A stretch of DNA of 64,000 bases from Gracilaria domingensis. Its lineage: Eukaryota; Rhodophyta; Florideophyceae; Gracilariales; Gracilariaceae. Shown one piece after another: positions 1-11,993 of the stretch; within the stretch, counting starts at the first letter, position 1, and every line of letters begins with the position of its first letter. The notes below the pieces were generated by a model, which was not told where the DNA came from, searched no databases, and saw nothing but the letters and a program-made list of their open reading frames with translations. The stretch spans positions 1-64,000 of the forward strand of contig VCMS01000121.1 in the NCBI GenBank assembly GCA_022539475.1, in the 5' to 3' direction. The translations under genes and the position numbers were made by a program.

Positions 1-1198
1 GGTGTTACTTCGTTTCTGCTTCTCTTGTCGGCAAGATCTCGACTCCTTTAACCAAATGAGGTTTGATGGTGAGGTCTTTGGGTCTGAGAATTTCCATGAA
101 ATGGGCTCGGAATGCTTACAACGTTCTCATTCTGTCTCGTAACAGCTACATTACCTACATCGGATTGCGAGATCATGGATCTTGATCACAGCACCATTGA
201 ACACAGGAGTTTCGATTAGGTCCACCGAGCCTCCTGGAAGCCGACACGGGCAGCTCGCGACACGCAGGCGAATGAGACACCAGCTTTGATTCTGTTTGTA
301 CGAGACAATTTACATGCCTCGAGCCATCGGCTGTTTAATGGTGAAGTCTTCGCTATGCGCCGTTGATTCATCGTCTGGGATGAAGTGACGTCTGTGGAAT
401 TGGTTAGACGCGAGGAATCCATAACCACGCTGGTCCATAAGAAAGGCTCTGTGGTTGCTGTACAGTACCGATCCGCAGTCTAGTGAGGGAGACGTGGTAC
501 GGAAACACTCTTTTCTCTATCGATGCGAATTTATTTTCGTGCACATCCTGGTGCCCACAATCATGTCGAAAGTTATGTGCCTGAAAAAAATACAATTTAT
601 GTGCATATATCTACGCAAGAGCCTTTACGCCATGGATTTCGTGATACTGGTGCGAGTGGGACAAGATACATAGGGGCTCCTTTTTGTGGGAATAGTTAGC
701 TCCTGCTCATATCTCAACAATCTATTAGTTTCAAAAAGCAAGAGATGCTAAAGGCAAACTCCTGTTGTATAGATGCAGTGTATCCTTGATTTCTAGAGGC
801 CTTCATTGACCTTCGAATATCCGTGGAGTGATGACACAGATATCAATACCTGCTTTTCTTGTTGGCAACCTACCAGCTCTCTCTCGATCAAGCAACAACT
901 TATCCACGATAACCATAAACTCTTTTCACGGCGATACCACGCCCATTTATGGCATGTAACCGAATATGGCATGCCCAGCATGCAGTTTGACAGTACAAAG
1001 CTGCTCACGAACATTTACTAGCGCGGTAGACAACTCGTTGGGCCACCGTCATAAGCTGATGCATCGTTAAAACTTTTTCGAACTAGACCCCGTGACAAGA
1101 ACAATAAGCTGCATGCGCGACCTGTGCGTTTAACGACTTAATGGTTAGCGCGAAACTACTGAAGGTGTTCTAATGCATGCGGAACAAAGCGTAAAGGG

Positions 1199-1289
1199 AC
1201 TTCTTCTTTCAATTCCCGTCAGACGTGCCTGACGGGAACTGAAAGAAGAAGTCACTTTCCACATTCCCTGCGCAGGGAATGTGGAAAGT
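1199..1289. repeat. Two adjacent long hairpins
   Basis: The first hairpin (1199-1252) has 24-nt arms with one mismatch and a 6-nt loop. The second (1254-1289) is a perfect 36-nt palindrome. A single C at 1253 separates them. The same layout, with the order of the long and short hairpins reversed, occurs at 48841-48926. The role is unknown. Possible readings are the end structure of a small transposon, a small-RNA precursor, or a replication or repair scar. Confidence 0.85.
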
Positions 1290-1736
1290 CTATCTCACGT
1301 TCCAATACACATCAGATCCAGTGTTCTTGAAACTACTACTTCTTTGCTTTGATAAGAATATGACGACAAAATCCTGTCGAAGACGGGGCGCGGAGTACAA
1401 AAGTAGTAGAGGAGTCCCAGAATGTGGTGACCAGTGTCACCTCACTACGGAAGCGGGAAGGTGAGCACAAGCCTGTCCCCCAATTCAAAGGCTAAAAGTG
1501 CACTTACTATAACGAGAGCCAGCATGGGTAGCCACGAGACAAGTAGCAATCTCGGTAAACATCATTCTACTCAAATGACAATCTCATGTACAATGGAACG
1601 TTTCTCAGCTTCACATCGACCATCTAATGGTACAAGTAAATTTGTATCACAAGGGTAGACTTCTACTACCCCGTAACCTATGTGGGCACCAGTCGGGACA
1701 TAGCTGTATGATATGCTAAACACAGGGAAAAGACAA

Positions 1737-2150
1737 TCAGATGGAGCGCAAGATAATGTGCCCCACGGCCAGAAGATAGCGCGGTACTGCGTTCGTCATC
1801 TCCTTGAACTGTCGCACGATTCTAGCCGCCGAGCGTTCGTGCAAGCAATGCGCCCTACCCAGAAAGAGACGTCCAAATGTCGAGTGCTGGTACAAAGCAC
1901 GCAGCGGCGGCATCATAGCTACCGCCAAGGGGTTTGGTATGATGTCCGTATAGACAGACACAATTATGCCGTCGACTGACAGAGAACCTGGCATAGTAGT
2001 AGGGGAATACATACCCTTCATCATATCCTCGTCAATGGCTCGTACGAGTGCAAGACCACCTTCATTAGTGAAAAGTTTGTCACCGACAGGTACCAGACGA
2101 GCTGGTATTCCACCAAGCCCCTGTGATTGGGAGAAAATGTGATTCACCAA
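1737..2150 (-). CDS. Possible fragment of a hypothetical protein
   Basis: A 137-codon minus-strand frame with a protein-like amino-acid mix (for example GGIPARLVPVGD and NEGGLALVRAIDEDM). I do not recognise the family. Upstream on the minus strand a pyrimidine-rich stretch ending in CAG lies next to GGGCTTGG, which could be a splice acceptor, so this may be one exon or an exon relic. No partner exon was identified. It may equally be chance. Confidence 0.25.
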   Translation of the reverse strand: MVNHIFSQSQGLGGIPARLVPVGDKLFTNEGGLALVRAIDEDMMKGMYSPTTMPGSLSVDGIIVSVYTDIIPNPLAVAMMPPLRALYQHSTFGRLFLGRAHCLHERSAARIVRQFKEMTNAVPRYLLAVGHIILRSI

Positions 2151-3706
2151 TATGCAAAGTATATGTCTGCTCTCGAGCTGGGGGTTAGGAGATTAAGGCT
2201 AACCTTCCACTTTCAGGGCCTGATCTCCGCTATTTCATCATCGTCATCATCACTGTACAACACCTTCACGAAGCTGTCAGTGGCGATTGGATCTCTTCAA
2301 CAATGATATACAGTTCAGGGAGAAGCGAGAGCACACCGTAGATCACCGCCGGGGTCTCAAGAGCATGAACTTTCAGCACCTGAGGCGAATTAAGCAAAAG
2401 CCTCGAGCCGTACAAGGTACTGCAGTCCTAACTCCGCGGATCATGCCGAACTCGCACATTTGGACATGATGCTCACGGCGGCTTTTTAAGTCAGTGAAAC
2501 GCTTCTCTCGCCTTGTAGACGAGCAAGCAACCGCAGTCAATCACCAGCGCTGGATGCTAACCGCCGAAGCCCACGCAGCGACGCTATTTGTGTAACCAAC
2601 ACATCTCCGAAATCGGGTCCCGTTCGCTCGTTATTCCTTCCGACTTATTTCTGTCAGAACGACGAGTTTGTCTCTGTATTGAAGAGTGAGCAGAAAAGAC
2701 TTGGTTCGAACGTCAACAAGACGAAAAAGAGGAAAAACGAACGTCCTACGCTGCGTTGATGACCTCGGCCGTTCCATCTCATATTCTTGGCGCAGGCAAT
2801 AAACGCGCTGAAAAGCAATTGTTCCTTACCAGAAGACTTACCCACTGGAAAAGCAACACTCAAAGTGATGATACACGAGATCCAGCATGAATACACAGGC
2901 GCGAAATACCGGCCCAAATCAGTAGAATGCCGAACCGCACAGAACGACACACTCAGATTGGTACGACGCAGGTCTTCGTAACCACAGAAGCAACGAATAG
3001 GCACATGGCATCATAAATTTGCGCATGAAAGCTGCTAGAAATGAGGTCATCTACTCGCGAAGAGTTGTGTCCAGTAAAGGCATCCATTCCAGCCGCGGCT
3101 AACCCCTAGACCCATCAAGCCCACCTTGCTGCTACGTAAATTCCGTCGATGACCCTTACTTCGATACAAAGAGCGAAAAGCCTCGTCGACTGTGCGGTGT
3201 CCCTACGCAACATTCGGGATTCCTTAAGCCTTTGAGTAAGACGAAAGACATGACGTCCTTTATGGGTAGACTTTGCCTTGCTCCCCTGATACTGACTATG
3301 TCTCTGCGCAATGTGCGAAAGCGAGGAAGAGTGCCTGACCGAATGTAATGAAATTCGTCGTCGCAGATGGTTGGTAGGCTGCAGCAATCGGTGCTGTGTG
3401 TTGCGAAGATCAGGAAGCGGGTGTAGGTTGCGAGTTGGTGATATTATGTAATACACTGGTACGAGGATATGTCGTTGAGGTTCATGAAGAAGCGCCAGTC
3501 GTAGTGCACCCCGGCTGAAGAAAACCAATTCAGAAAATCCGCACGTACTTTTACTGACTGAAGAAAATGTGGGGCCGCTTACCCAATTGCACGAATAGGG
3601 TTAAGCATATGTAGTGGCCTCTCGAGAAAGTCAGACTTTCTGTACGCTTTTCGCTCTCGTCCTGTAGTCGTAGCTCTCGTCCCATGATGTTTGCGGTAGA
3701 AGGATA

Positions 3707-3733
3707 GCGTTCTCGGCGGCTTAATTTGGAACA
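3707..3733 (+). repeat. Left terminal inverted repeat of pogo-type element
   Basis: 27-bp terminal repeat beginning GCGTTCTC and ending TTAATTTGGAACA. It is the inverted partner of 5956-5982 and is preceded by the TA target site. Confidence 0.9.
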
Positions 3734-3829
3734 GATAAGCACATGACACGTTTATTTAAAATTAAATCAGAAACGCAGAAGTTTGCAATGGTCAGCCACC
3801 TTTGCAGCTCACAATATCTGTGTCATGGG

Positions 3830-5800
3830 TCAATTTGGAACACCGTTCCCCCTCGAGCGTTCCACCTCCTGTCCTTGAGACAGCTCGACCAAGGCCATTG
3901 CGGCCGTCGACTGATTCCCGAACTGTTGAGCATGATTGGCACCCATCTTACGTCGCCTACGCTTGCGCGGCCACTTCGCAATGGGAAGATCATCAAACAA
4001 TTTCCCTAGCGTACTGTCACCAGGATTCACGTCATTTGCGGCAGATTGCGGGTTCTCGTTTTCCTTATCATTGTCGGCCACATCCTCTTTTCCTGGACGA
4101 CAACCAGTACCTTGCTTCTTTTTCCCCCTCCCGCCTGCCTTAGCTCGCTTTTCTCCTAGTTTAAGGCGCATTTTCTCTACCGTAAGTAACTCTGCGCCAT
4201 TTCCCTTACCAATAACCTCTCTCTTTGACTGCAACGGCTTGGAAACTGACTTAGAACTCTTGACTGACTCTAAAACCTTATTCACAACATACTTGGAAGA
4301 CATTAGCACCGCAATTTCGGATAGAACTAACGACGGTCTCGTGCTACCGTCGGTAATTCTGTGCAGTTTCTCAACTAAATACCTCTCTGCCCTTTGTCGG
4401 CGCTGATGACTGAGATCTTGTACATTGAAAGTGTCTTCCTTGGGCGGCAAACCGCTCCGTAACGCAGTCGAATCGTGATTGGCGGGTCCCTGGCGGCGAA
4501 ATCGGTTCATAAAGCTGTAGTTCATTGGCCACAGTCCGGCTTCTTCGAATGATTTGGCTGCTGTGTCAGGTGAGATCGACTTGTACCCCGCGACACCGAG
4601 TTTGATCTTCAACGCAACGTTTGCGTACCAAATATGACAGCGCTCCATCAACTCATCTCTCGTTTCTCTGATGTTTGTTTGGAAGGTCTTATTGATTGGG
4701 CGATCACAGGGTTGAAGGAAATGTGTCGTGTTTGGGGGCAGTTTAATCACCTCAATGTAAAAACCTTCCGACAGTTCTAACCATTCAATGCTCTCCCTTG
4801 AGCTGTGGCCATCGAGCGTGAGCAGTACCGGGGTCTTTTTGTCTACAACGGTTCGAATGTAGTCGTTAATATGTTTCAAAACCTCCGGCATATTTTCTTG
4901 GTCAACCGACCCATTCTCGCTCAGCAGAATGCGCGTCTGGCCAGGGCACCACTCTTGCTCTGACATCCAGTGGGGCATACCTCTTTCGTTCCGGAATTCT
5001 TCTTTGGGCAATGGTTCCAACCAGCTGGCCATTCTTTTTTTCCCTGACACAATGAGAAGCAAAGGTGCGATGTCACCTGCTGCAGACGCGCATATCCCGG
5101 CAGTGACGTGCTTTCCATGATCTTTGATACCAAGACGCGTTCCTGACTTGCGTGAGTTAGAAGCAGTGTAGCATCGAATCTTCTTGCCGTACTCAGGGAG
5201 CACAGCAGTTTCGTCGAAATTCCATATCCTGCGCGGGTCAGTTAGCATTCCTGGATGTTTTTTTCGCAGCTTCTCAAGAACATCCTTCAAAGTCTTCACG
5301 TGCTGATAGTTTTCGGCAGCCAACCTTGCACCTGTAATGTTCTCAGCGCAACGAAATGTCACCTCGCGATTTCGAGCTCTGAACGAACGAATTGCATCGT
5401 CCGACGGTAAACCTTTCGCGTATCCCCGACGTCCATCAGCGGCTATTCGACCATGCAGTTTTTTCATCTGCTCATGTCCCACTGCAAAACCGCGTTGAGC
5501 TGCGTAGATGCATTTCTCTACAATGAGAGTTTCTTCTGCTGGTTCTAGAACTGGTCTGCGGCCTGCGTGGTTTTGTACAGGATCCAACAGTTTGTTTAGA
5601 TCAGATTTGTTGTTTGTTCTAAGTGCCTTGCGAATGCGGAAGGTGGTGGTTGTGGACAGTCCTGCGGAGGATGCAGCATTGCGAACTGTATCGCCTCGTC
5701 GAAGAAGTTCAACAGCGGTTTTGCGCCTTGCTCGCTCTTCTTTTCGCTGTTTCAGTTGGCGCTTGTGCCTCATGGATTGTAGACGCATTGAGGGTGGCAT
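3830..5800 (-). CDS. Pogo/Tigger-like transposase, DDE_1 superfamily
   Basis: A 656-aa protein read from the ATG at 5800; the open frame extends 11 codons further upstream but without an ATG. A helix-turn-helix of the psq/CENP-B type covers roughly residues 26-60 (KTAVELLRRGDTVRNAASSA), followed by a CENP-B-like DNA-binding segment to about 125. The DDE_1 catalytic core follows: D196 in RIWNFDET, D330 in LLTLDGHSS and D366 in LQPCDRPINKTFQ, with 35 residues between the last two. This is the expected order for pogo, Tigger and jerky transposases, which cut and paste DNA at TA sites. The C-terminal 200 residues are basic and low in complexity (RKRRRRK near the end). All three catalytic aspartates are present and there is no internal stop. 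Confidence 0.92.
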   Translation of the reverse strand: MPPSMRLQSMRHKRQLKQRKEERARRKTAVELLRRGDTVRNAASSAGLSTTTTFRIRKALRTNNKSDLNKLLDPVQNHAGRRPVLEPAEETLIVEKCIYAAQRGFAVGHEQMKKLHGRIAADGRRGYAKGLPSDDAIRSFRARNREVTFRCAENITGARLAAENYQHVKTLKDVLEKLRKKHPGMLTDPRRIWNFDETAVLPEYGKKIRCYTASNSRKSGTRLGIKDHGKHVTAGICASAAGDIAPLLLIVSGKKRMASWLEPLPKEEFRNERGMPHWMSEQEWCPGQTRILLSENGSVDQENMPEVLKHINDYIRTVVDKKTPVLLTLDGHSSRESIEWLELSEGFYIEVIKLPPNTTHFLQPCDRPINKTFQTNIRETRDELMERCHIWYANVALKIKLGVAGYKSISPDTAAKSFEEAGLWPMNYSFMNRFRRQGPANHDSTALRSGLPPKEDTFNVQDLSHQRRQRAERYLVEKLHRITDGSTRPSLVLSEIAVLMSSKYVVNKVLESVKSSKSVSKPLQSKREVIGKGNGAELLTVEKMRLKLGEKRAKAGGRGKKKQGTGCRPGKEDVADNDKENENPQSAANDVNPGDSTLGKLFDDLPIAKWPRKRRRRKMGANHAQQFGNQSTAAMALVELSQGQEVERSRGNGVPN

Positions 5801-5955
5801 TTTGAGACTTGCTGATGCGTTCGCACTACACACTACGCTTCTACATCGTGGAGATTGGGTCTGTGGGTCTTTGAGGTGCTGAAGAAGGATGGTAAGATAC
5901 GGCGGCGGAGATCGAGATTGTCATCTCAATTCAAAGGCTGTTCCAAATTAAGCCA

Positions 5956-5982
5956 TGTTCCAAATTAAGCCTTTGAGAACGC
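5956..5982 (-). repeat. Right terminal inverted repeat of pogo-type element
   Basis: Inverted partner of 3707-3733, followed by TA. Immediately inward, at about 5935-5955, the TTCCAAATTAAGCC core is repeated, giving two adjacent candidate transposase-binding sites. Confidence 0.9.
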
Positions 5983-5984
5983 TA

Positions 5985-6404
5985 CCTTCGGTACACAAGA
6001 GTTATTCGGAAAGGTGGGCGAACCTCAGCATGTTGGAAAAAACTTGTATGAACCGAAAGCTCGTGCTAGAGAGATCCGGAGGAAGGGTCTCCCCAATGGG
6101 GAGTCCCCATTCTGCTGGCCGTTTAGGGTTACGCGCTAGCGCGGCGCTTGAGGCGCAGCGCCATTGGCACTGCCAACTTGGGACGCACACCCTCCCCAAC
6201 CACAAGGCGCGGAATGGCATATCCACGTGTAAAGCAACTCTGTCCGAAGCCGTCTTGCAAACTTTGCACGCTTTCGCACACTTTGCAATGCAAAGTGTGC
6301 AAAATGGCGCTGCATGTCGTCGATCAGTCCGGCTTTGTCAAGCCAGCGTGATCCGCGCCATCCGGACCCCATCATAGTGCTCTCCCGCTTCCACGCACTG
6401 CACC
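5985..6404. other. Intergenic stretch with a 10-bp hairpin
   Basis: No gene recognised. At 6276-6300 there is a perfect hairpin with 10-nt arms (GCACACTTTG and CAAAGTGTGC) and a 5-nt loop. The stretch lies just upstream of the thiC pseudogene and would contain its former promoter. I see no clear TATA box. Confidence 0.5.
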
Positions 6405-7870
<1,466 letters not shown>

Positions 7871-7899
7871 CATCACTGCTGGACCCCGCGACTGCCATC

Positions 7900-8319
7900 T
7901 CACCCGCAACCACAGCAAAGGTGCCAGCTTGCGGAGCAGTTGAGCGCCGTTCCGTCCGAATCTTCCCGCTTCGACACGGCTACAATGAATTCCGCTGAAC
8001 CAAACATAGCTCAAGATGAAGTACAGCCAGTGAAGTCGACGGACATTCCCTCCAGTCCAACAAGTGAATGACGCCGAAATCGAGTCGCACAGACAAATTG
8101 AAAACGACGTGCAACAGTTGGTATCCGAGATGCAATCAAGTTTCGAATCGTTTTCGGACAACGTACTTATACTCAGACCGACCAGATGACAGCCAAGATA
8201 AGCGATTTGGATGCGACATTTGTCAGTGTTTCAAAGAATGTGGAAGGCTCATCTGAACAACGAGGCAGTGTTTCTGCGTCGCCCGCTGAATCTCCAAGCA
8301 AGCGGGCTGATGTCTGAAA
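7900..8319 (+). pseudogene. Decayed coiled-coil protein tail
   Basis: Three successive frames on the plus strand each read as low-hydrophobicity, Ser/Glu/Gln-rich protein: first AEPNIAQDEVQPVKSTDIPS, then EIESHRQIENDVQQLVSEMQ, then DQMTAKISDLDATFVSVS, ending RADV and a stop at about 8319. The heptad-like pattern suggests a coiled coil. Two frameshifts separate the blocks, so this is a broken host gene of unknown function. It follows thiC on the same strand with almost no gap. It could be a separate gene or an unrelated fragment brought next to it. Confidence 0.5.
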
Positions 8320-8663
8320 AAGCGAATGATGTGCCTGTTCATTGTGAAGTTATTCTGTTGCAGGCCACGTGATGAGGAGAAACAATGCGAGAGCTGACTA
8401 GGTGATGAGAGGAGACCAAGAGCATTTCAGTTATGTACTTTGTAAAAAGGAGAGGCGCCTTCAACTCTTATAGCCCGTAGGGAATTGTTGCACAAAAAGT
8501 CAGGAGCGTAAAAGGTATATCTGAGGGAAAAGACTTAAGCTCTGCGAGAAATGAGGGTAAGATAAAGAGCAACAAAACGCGATATACAGGAATAAGAAAA
8601 ATGAAAGAGGTATTGCACATGGAGAGGATAGATTGTGAGGCATTACTGTTGGTATAAGCTAAG

Positions 8664-9412
8664 CTAAGTATGAAGTAGAGCGTCCGACGCACCAACACGG
8701 AACTTGGTATTCGATTGTAACAAACTATCACAAAGATTTTTCGCTCCACAAGTACCTCCGCCCCATAGCGCACCCGAAAAAGTACGTTTCCCCCTGGTAG
8801 AGGCAGTTTTGTTGGTAAGCTAGTCCAAACTTGATAGATTATCGTCAAACGGAGTGCATCCGACAAGCAACAAATGCCTAAGATTGCCGACTAACCACAC
8901 ATCTTGTTGAGAATCACCGACGTCATCTCGTGCAACTTCCGGAGCCATATAGGCCAGCTGCGATAATGATAAAGGTCCATTTGCTGAATACCATTTTGAC
9001 ATACTTGTGCTATCCTTTAGGTATGCGTTTGATACGACATATTCGAAGTTGTGCAAACCTGGCACGGCGATGTCGCCATGATGTGCTAACAACAATATAT
9101 TATCGGGAGTAATGAATCTGTGGACGAGTAGTGAGTGTTTCATATGGACCAATGCGCGAAGCAGACCAGATATCATCGTAGCTACATCAGCCTCACACAG
9201 TATATCTCGATATTGAACCACCCCAGTTAGGGTCTTAACACCAGCATAGTCGTTGACGACATATAGAGTACGCGCATTCTCGTACACGTCAACAATTGGA
9301 ACGATATTGGGTTGATCAGGAATACAAAGCAGTGTAACTGCCTCGTTCATGGCCTGTGCAACATGTGAAGCGCTTCGTTCTGCCTTGGTGGTAACCTTGA
9401 CACAAACGGAAA
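8664..9412 (-). pseudogene. Protein kinase-like pseudogene (CaMK-like fold, catalytic residues lost)
   Basis: Minus-strand frame matching the Ser/Thr kinase fold in order: the Lys region VKVTTKAE, QPNIVPIVDVYENARTLYVV (beta 4-5), HRFITPDNILL in place of HRDLKPxNILL, LSQLAYMAPEVA for the APE motif, and DVWLVGNLRHLLLVGCTPFDD for subdomain IX. The catalytic Asp of HRD is Phe, and the DFG segment reads PGL. One in-frame TAG follows NLSSLD. Kinase-like sequence then continues in the same frame (GKRTFSGALWGGG..GAKNLCDSLLQ..ASDALLHT) to a stop at 8664. The N-terminal glycine loop is missing. With one nonsense codon and both catalytic motifs lost it cannot be an active kinase. A pseudokinase is unlikely because of the stop. 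Confidence 0.8.
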
Positions 9413-10269
9413 CTCACGTGTGTAAATCGACGTAAATACTGCATTGTCTAAGCCCTGAATCACGCAGATCATTCCGAAACTTGTACACCCTGGTCAAACT
9501 TTGATTGGATGCCGAGAGCAACTGCTGGAAGAAGTGAACATGATCCTGTCTCGACTCGGCATAGATTTAGAGTCCAGCCTGTGAGGTCTTTAAAGATATT
9601 CGGACCGTGACGATCTCTTCGGCGGCCACCAGAGCGACGTACACGGTGACGCAGCCACCAGGAATGGGATGGCCAGAAGTAGCGGACTATCTGAGGTACG
9701 TCGATACGAAACTGCAATGTCGAAGATGCGCCTTTCTGGCAGGGAGAACCCGAACGTTGGCACAGCCGTCGGAGAAGGGCAGAGCGCCGTAGAGAAGACG
9801 CTACCGACGCAGCGGCGAGTGCGAGCGGGTCGAGGGCGGATTGCTGGGTGGCAATGTCAACACACTCTCGAGCGAAAGGGGAGATGAAGTGCGAGAGAAA
9901 ATTTTAACCATGTGTCACGCGATGGCTCCAGCAAACGGCTTGCGTTACAAGACGATCTCAAGGCAGAAGGTGACTGGAAGTGGCATAGCCTGGGAGTGCA
10001 TTCTGGATATTGTTACAAGCGATATTGTAGCCGCGAAACTGTTTGTTACAGCGCTGATCGGCGAGTGGCACCTGGTTGGAGATGGGTCGTGCATCTCAGA
10101 CCTGAACAGCAGATTGCCGGCGGTTTTCGGCGGCTCGTCCTGCGCGCGCGCGAGCGAGGAGAGCGAGAAGCGACGCAGAAGGCCACCAGATCGGCGGCGT
10201 GGAGGGTTGCAGCGTGGGCATGGTGGCACTGAGCGCGATGGATGCCGGCAGCTGTGTCTCCCGTGTTGG

Positions 10270-10377
10270 AATTATCAGCACTCACCCCGTGAGGGTGGGC
10301 TGATAATTGAATGCTTAGTCTCCACGCGATTCAGTGTGTGGATTGCGTGGCTCCACGCCCGCTTAGCGGACGTGGAG
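10270..10377. repeat. Cluster of three hairpins
   Basis: The first (10270-10308) has perfect 10-nt arms AATTATCAGC and GCTGATAATT. The second (10322-10350) has CCACGC and GCGTGG arms. The third (10351-10377) has CTCCACG and CGTGGAG arms with an inner CCGC/GCGG stem. They abut one another and precede the TATA-like box at 10427. Confidence 0.7.
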
Positions 10378-10426
10378 GGGTTTGCACTAGAATTATCAAG
10401 AGACTGGGGTAACCTCCCCGTCTCAC

Positions 10427-10470
10427 TATAAAAAGGGGGGGAGCAGAGGAGTTCGGCTTCTCCTCTGCTC
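10427..10470 (+). promoter_or_regulatory. TATA-like box followed by an 11-bp hairpin
   Basis: TATAAAA lies at 10427-10433, then a G run, then a perfect hairpin at 10441-10470 (GAGCAGAGGAG and CTCCTCTGCTC, 8-nt loop). A start site about 30 nt downstream of the TATA would fall in or just after the hairpin. No convincing coding sequence follows, so this may be the promoter of a lost gene or of a non-coding RNA. Confidence 0.35.
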
Positions 10471-11993
10471 ATAACCCTCATCATCCTTTACTTTCAACCA
10501 CATCTTCCTCATCCACGCACTCCCCTTCGCCACGCGCTGCGCAAATCGCGTGCACGAGCGAGCGCTGCGAAGTAGCATAGAACGACATTCGCGAATTAAG
10601 TTTACGCTACAAGCCAATTTGGCAGTATGATTTACCGTCGCATGCACGGTGCGTCACGCTGGCTCGACCCTGGAGCTGTGCGCCAATACACTTCTGGGGC
10701 CGCATTGTGCAAGCGGCTCAATGTAGTCCGTCTCGGCGCGCACCGCAAATCGCAGCTCGCATTGCCCGGGGGTGCCCACCGTCCCGTTCGACTATGTGCC
10801 GATCGTGATACCGCACACGCGTTACCGCCACTGCATTCCTTCAAGACCGCCTTTAAAGCTCCAGCAATAGCTCTGCGGCGGTGTGCAAATCGCGAACTGC
10901 AGACACAGAGCGAGGGCCACCTCGTTTGTGCTTCAGTCTAGTTCTGCGGCGCGCGCGGGCAAGCCCTCGGCTGGCCGAGAGTCTGCATGACGTTGACATG
11001 CAGCCGCAGAGGCAAGGGGAGCTGGCTCTATGTCTTTATAGGCGCAATCGCCGTCAAACTCGAAGTCAATCACAGCCTGCTGCAGCTGCAGCGCGGACAT
11101 TGTGCTGGCCTCTACGCACAGCAATTCACCTCCACGAAAAAGGCTCGGAGACGCGTCCATGACACACTGCCTATCGCGTACACGGATACGAGCGTCTAGT
11201 AGCAGCAGCGGGAGCGTGTTCGTCCATACGGCCAAATTATCCTGAGCTGAGTCACCTGTTGGAACACGCTGACTTCGATCTACGGTCGGCCTTACGTGTC
11301 GAGAGCCACGCTGTCTTCCAAACTTTGTGCTGCTCCACGGACGAAAAACATATCTGATACCCTCTTCGTCCCGTTTGTCGTCGCCGTAGTTGTCGTTGTC
11401 ATACTCTCCGTCTCGCGTCCAGTTCCTGTACCATCGCCGGCTCCGGCGTCATTTGCTTGATATGACACGCTTAACAGCTCAATCTGATCCGATAGTCTTA
11501 AAATGCCTTCAAGCCCTCAAGTTCTTCGCTGCTGCCGCTCACTATGCCAATTAGGTCCAAGCGTTCGCAGTTTACCACTCCGCACGTCCACCGTGCCGAT
11601 CGCACTACGACATCGCTGGCGCCGCTGACTGCTTCATTCGCTCGGTAATCGAACTCACTTCTTCGTCCACCATTCTGCCACTGTCGACATTTCTCTGCGC
11701 TGTTTCGTACACTGATCTCGTTGCAGTGCCGTAAATGTGTCGCAGCGCCTGCCAGGGATGAAAGCCAAAAGACGCGGACCAAATGCTCTGTTTCACAGCC
11801 TTATCGATGATACCAAGTGTGCTTTGCACGTTTATCGAGTTCAAATTGTTGCTGCTCAGCACGCTTGCGCAGTAAGTCACGTATTGCGTGCCTTGCAACA
11901 CGTTAAATGTCGTGATGACTCGATGCGTCTGCGCGTGCTGCAGAACAGCTTGGAAGAAGTACACTAGGTGAACTTACTCGAGAACTACGACGC

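Larger units (their letters stand above)
1..3706. other. Gene-poor left flank
   Basis: I see no reading frame here that I can assign to a protein family. Open frames are short and overlap on both strands without a consistent coding signal. The only supported structures are the paired hairpins at 1199-1289 and a 137-codon minus-strand frame at 1737-2150, both listed separately. The stretch ends at the TA dinucleotide (3705-3706) that is the target site of the pogo-type transposon. Confidence 0.5.
3707..5982 (-). mobile_element. Complete pogo/Tigger-type DNA transposon (Tc1/mariner superfamily)
   Basis: The 2276-bp element is bounded by TA on both sides (3705-3706 and 5983-5984), the target duplication typical of Tc1/mariner. 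Its 27-bp terminal inverted repeats (3707-3733 and 5956-5982) match at 24 positions, and the three mismatches are adjacent. A second copy of the TTCCAAATTAAGCC core lies directly inside the right repeat, and a related CAATTTGGAACA lies inside the left end (3831-3842), so the transposase probably has subterminal binding sites. The internal gene is uninterrupted. Intact gene, matching ends and clean TA flanks mean the element looks whole and possibly still mobile. Confidence 0.93.
9413..11993. other. GC-rich intergenic region, no gene recognised
   Basis: Open frames of up to 196 codons exist (for example 9841-10431 plus), but they overlap on both strands with arginine-rich shadow translations and no family I recognise. 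Supported structures are the hairpin cluster at 10270-10377 and a TATA-like box followed by a hairpin at 10427-10470. Confidence 0.4.

Noticed and set aside
9841-10431. 196-codon frame as a gene
   Set aside because: The translation is Arg-rich in a GC-rich hairpin region, frames on both strands are equally open, and no protein family is visible.
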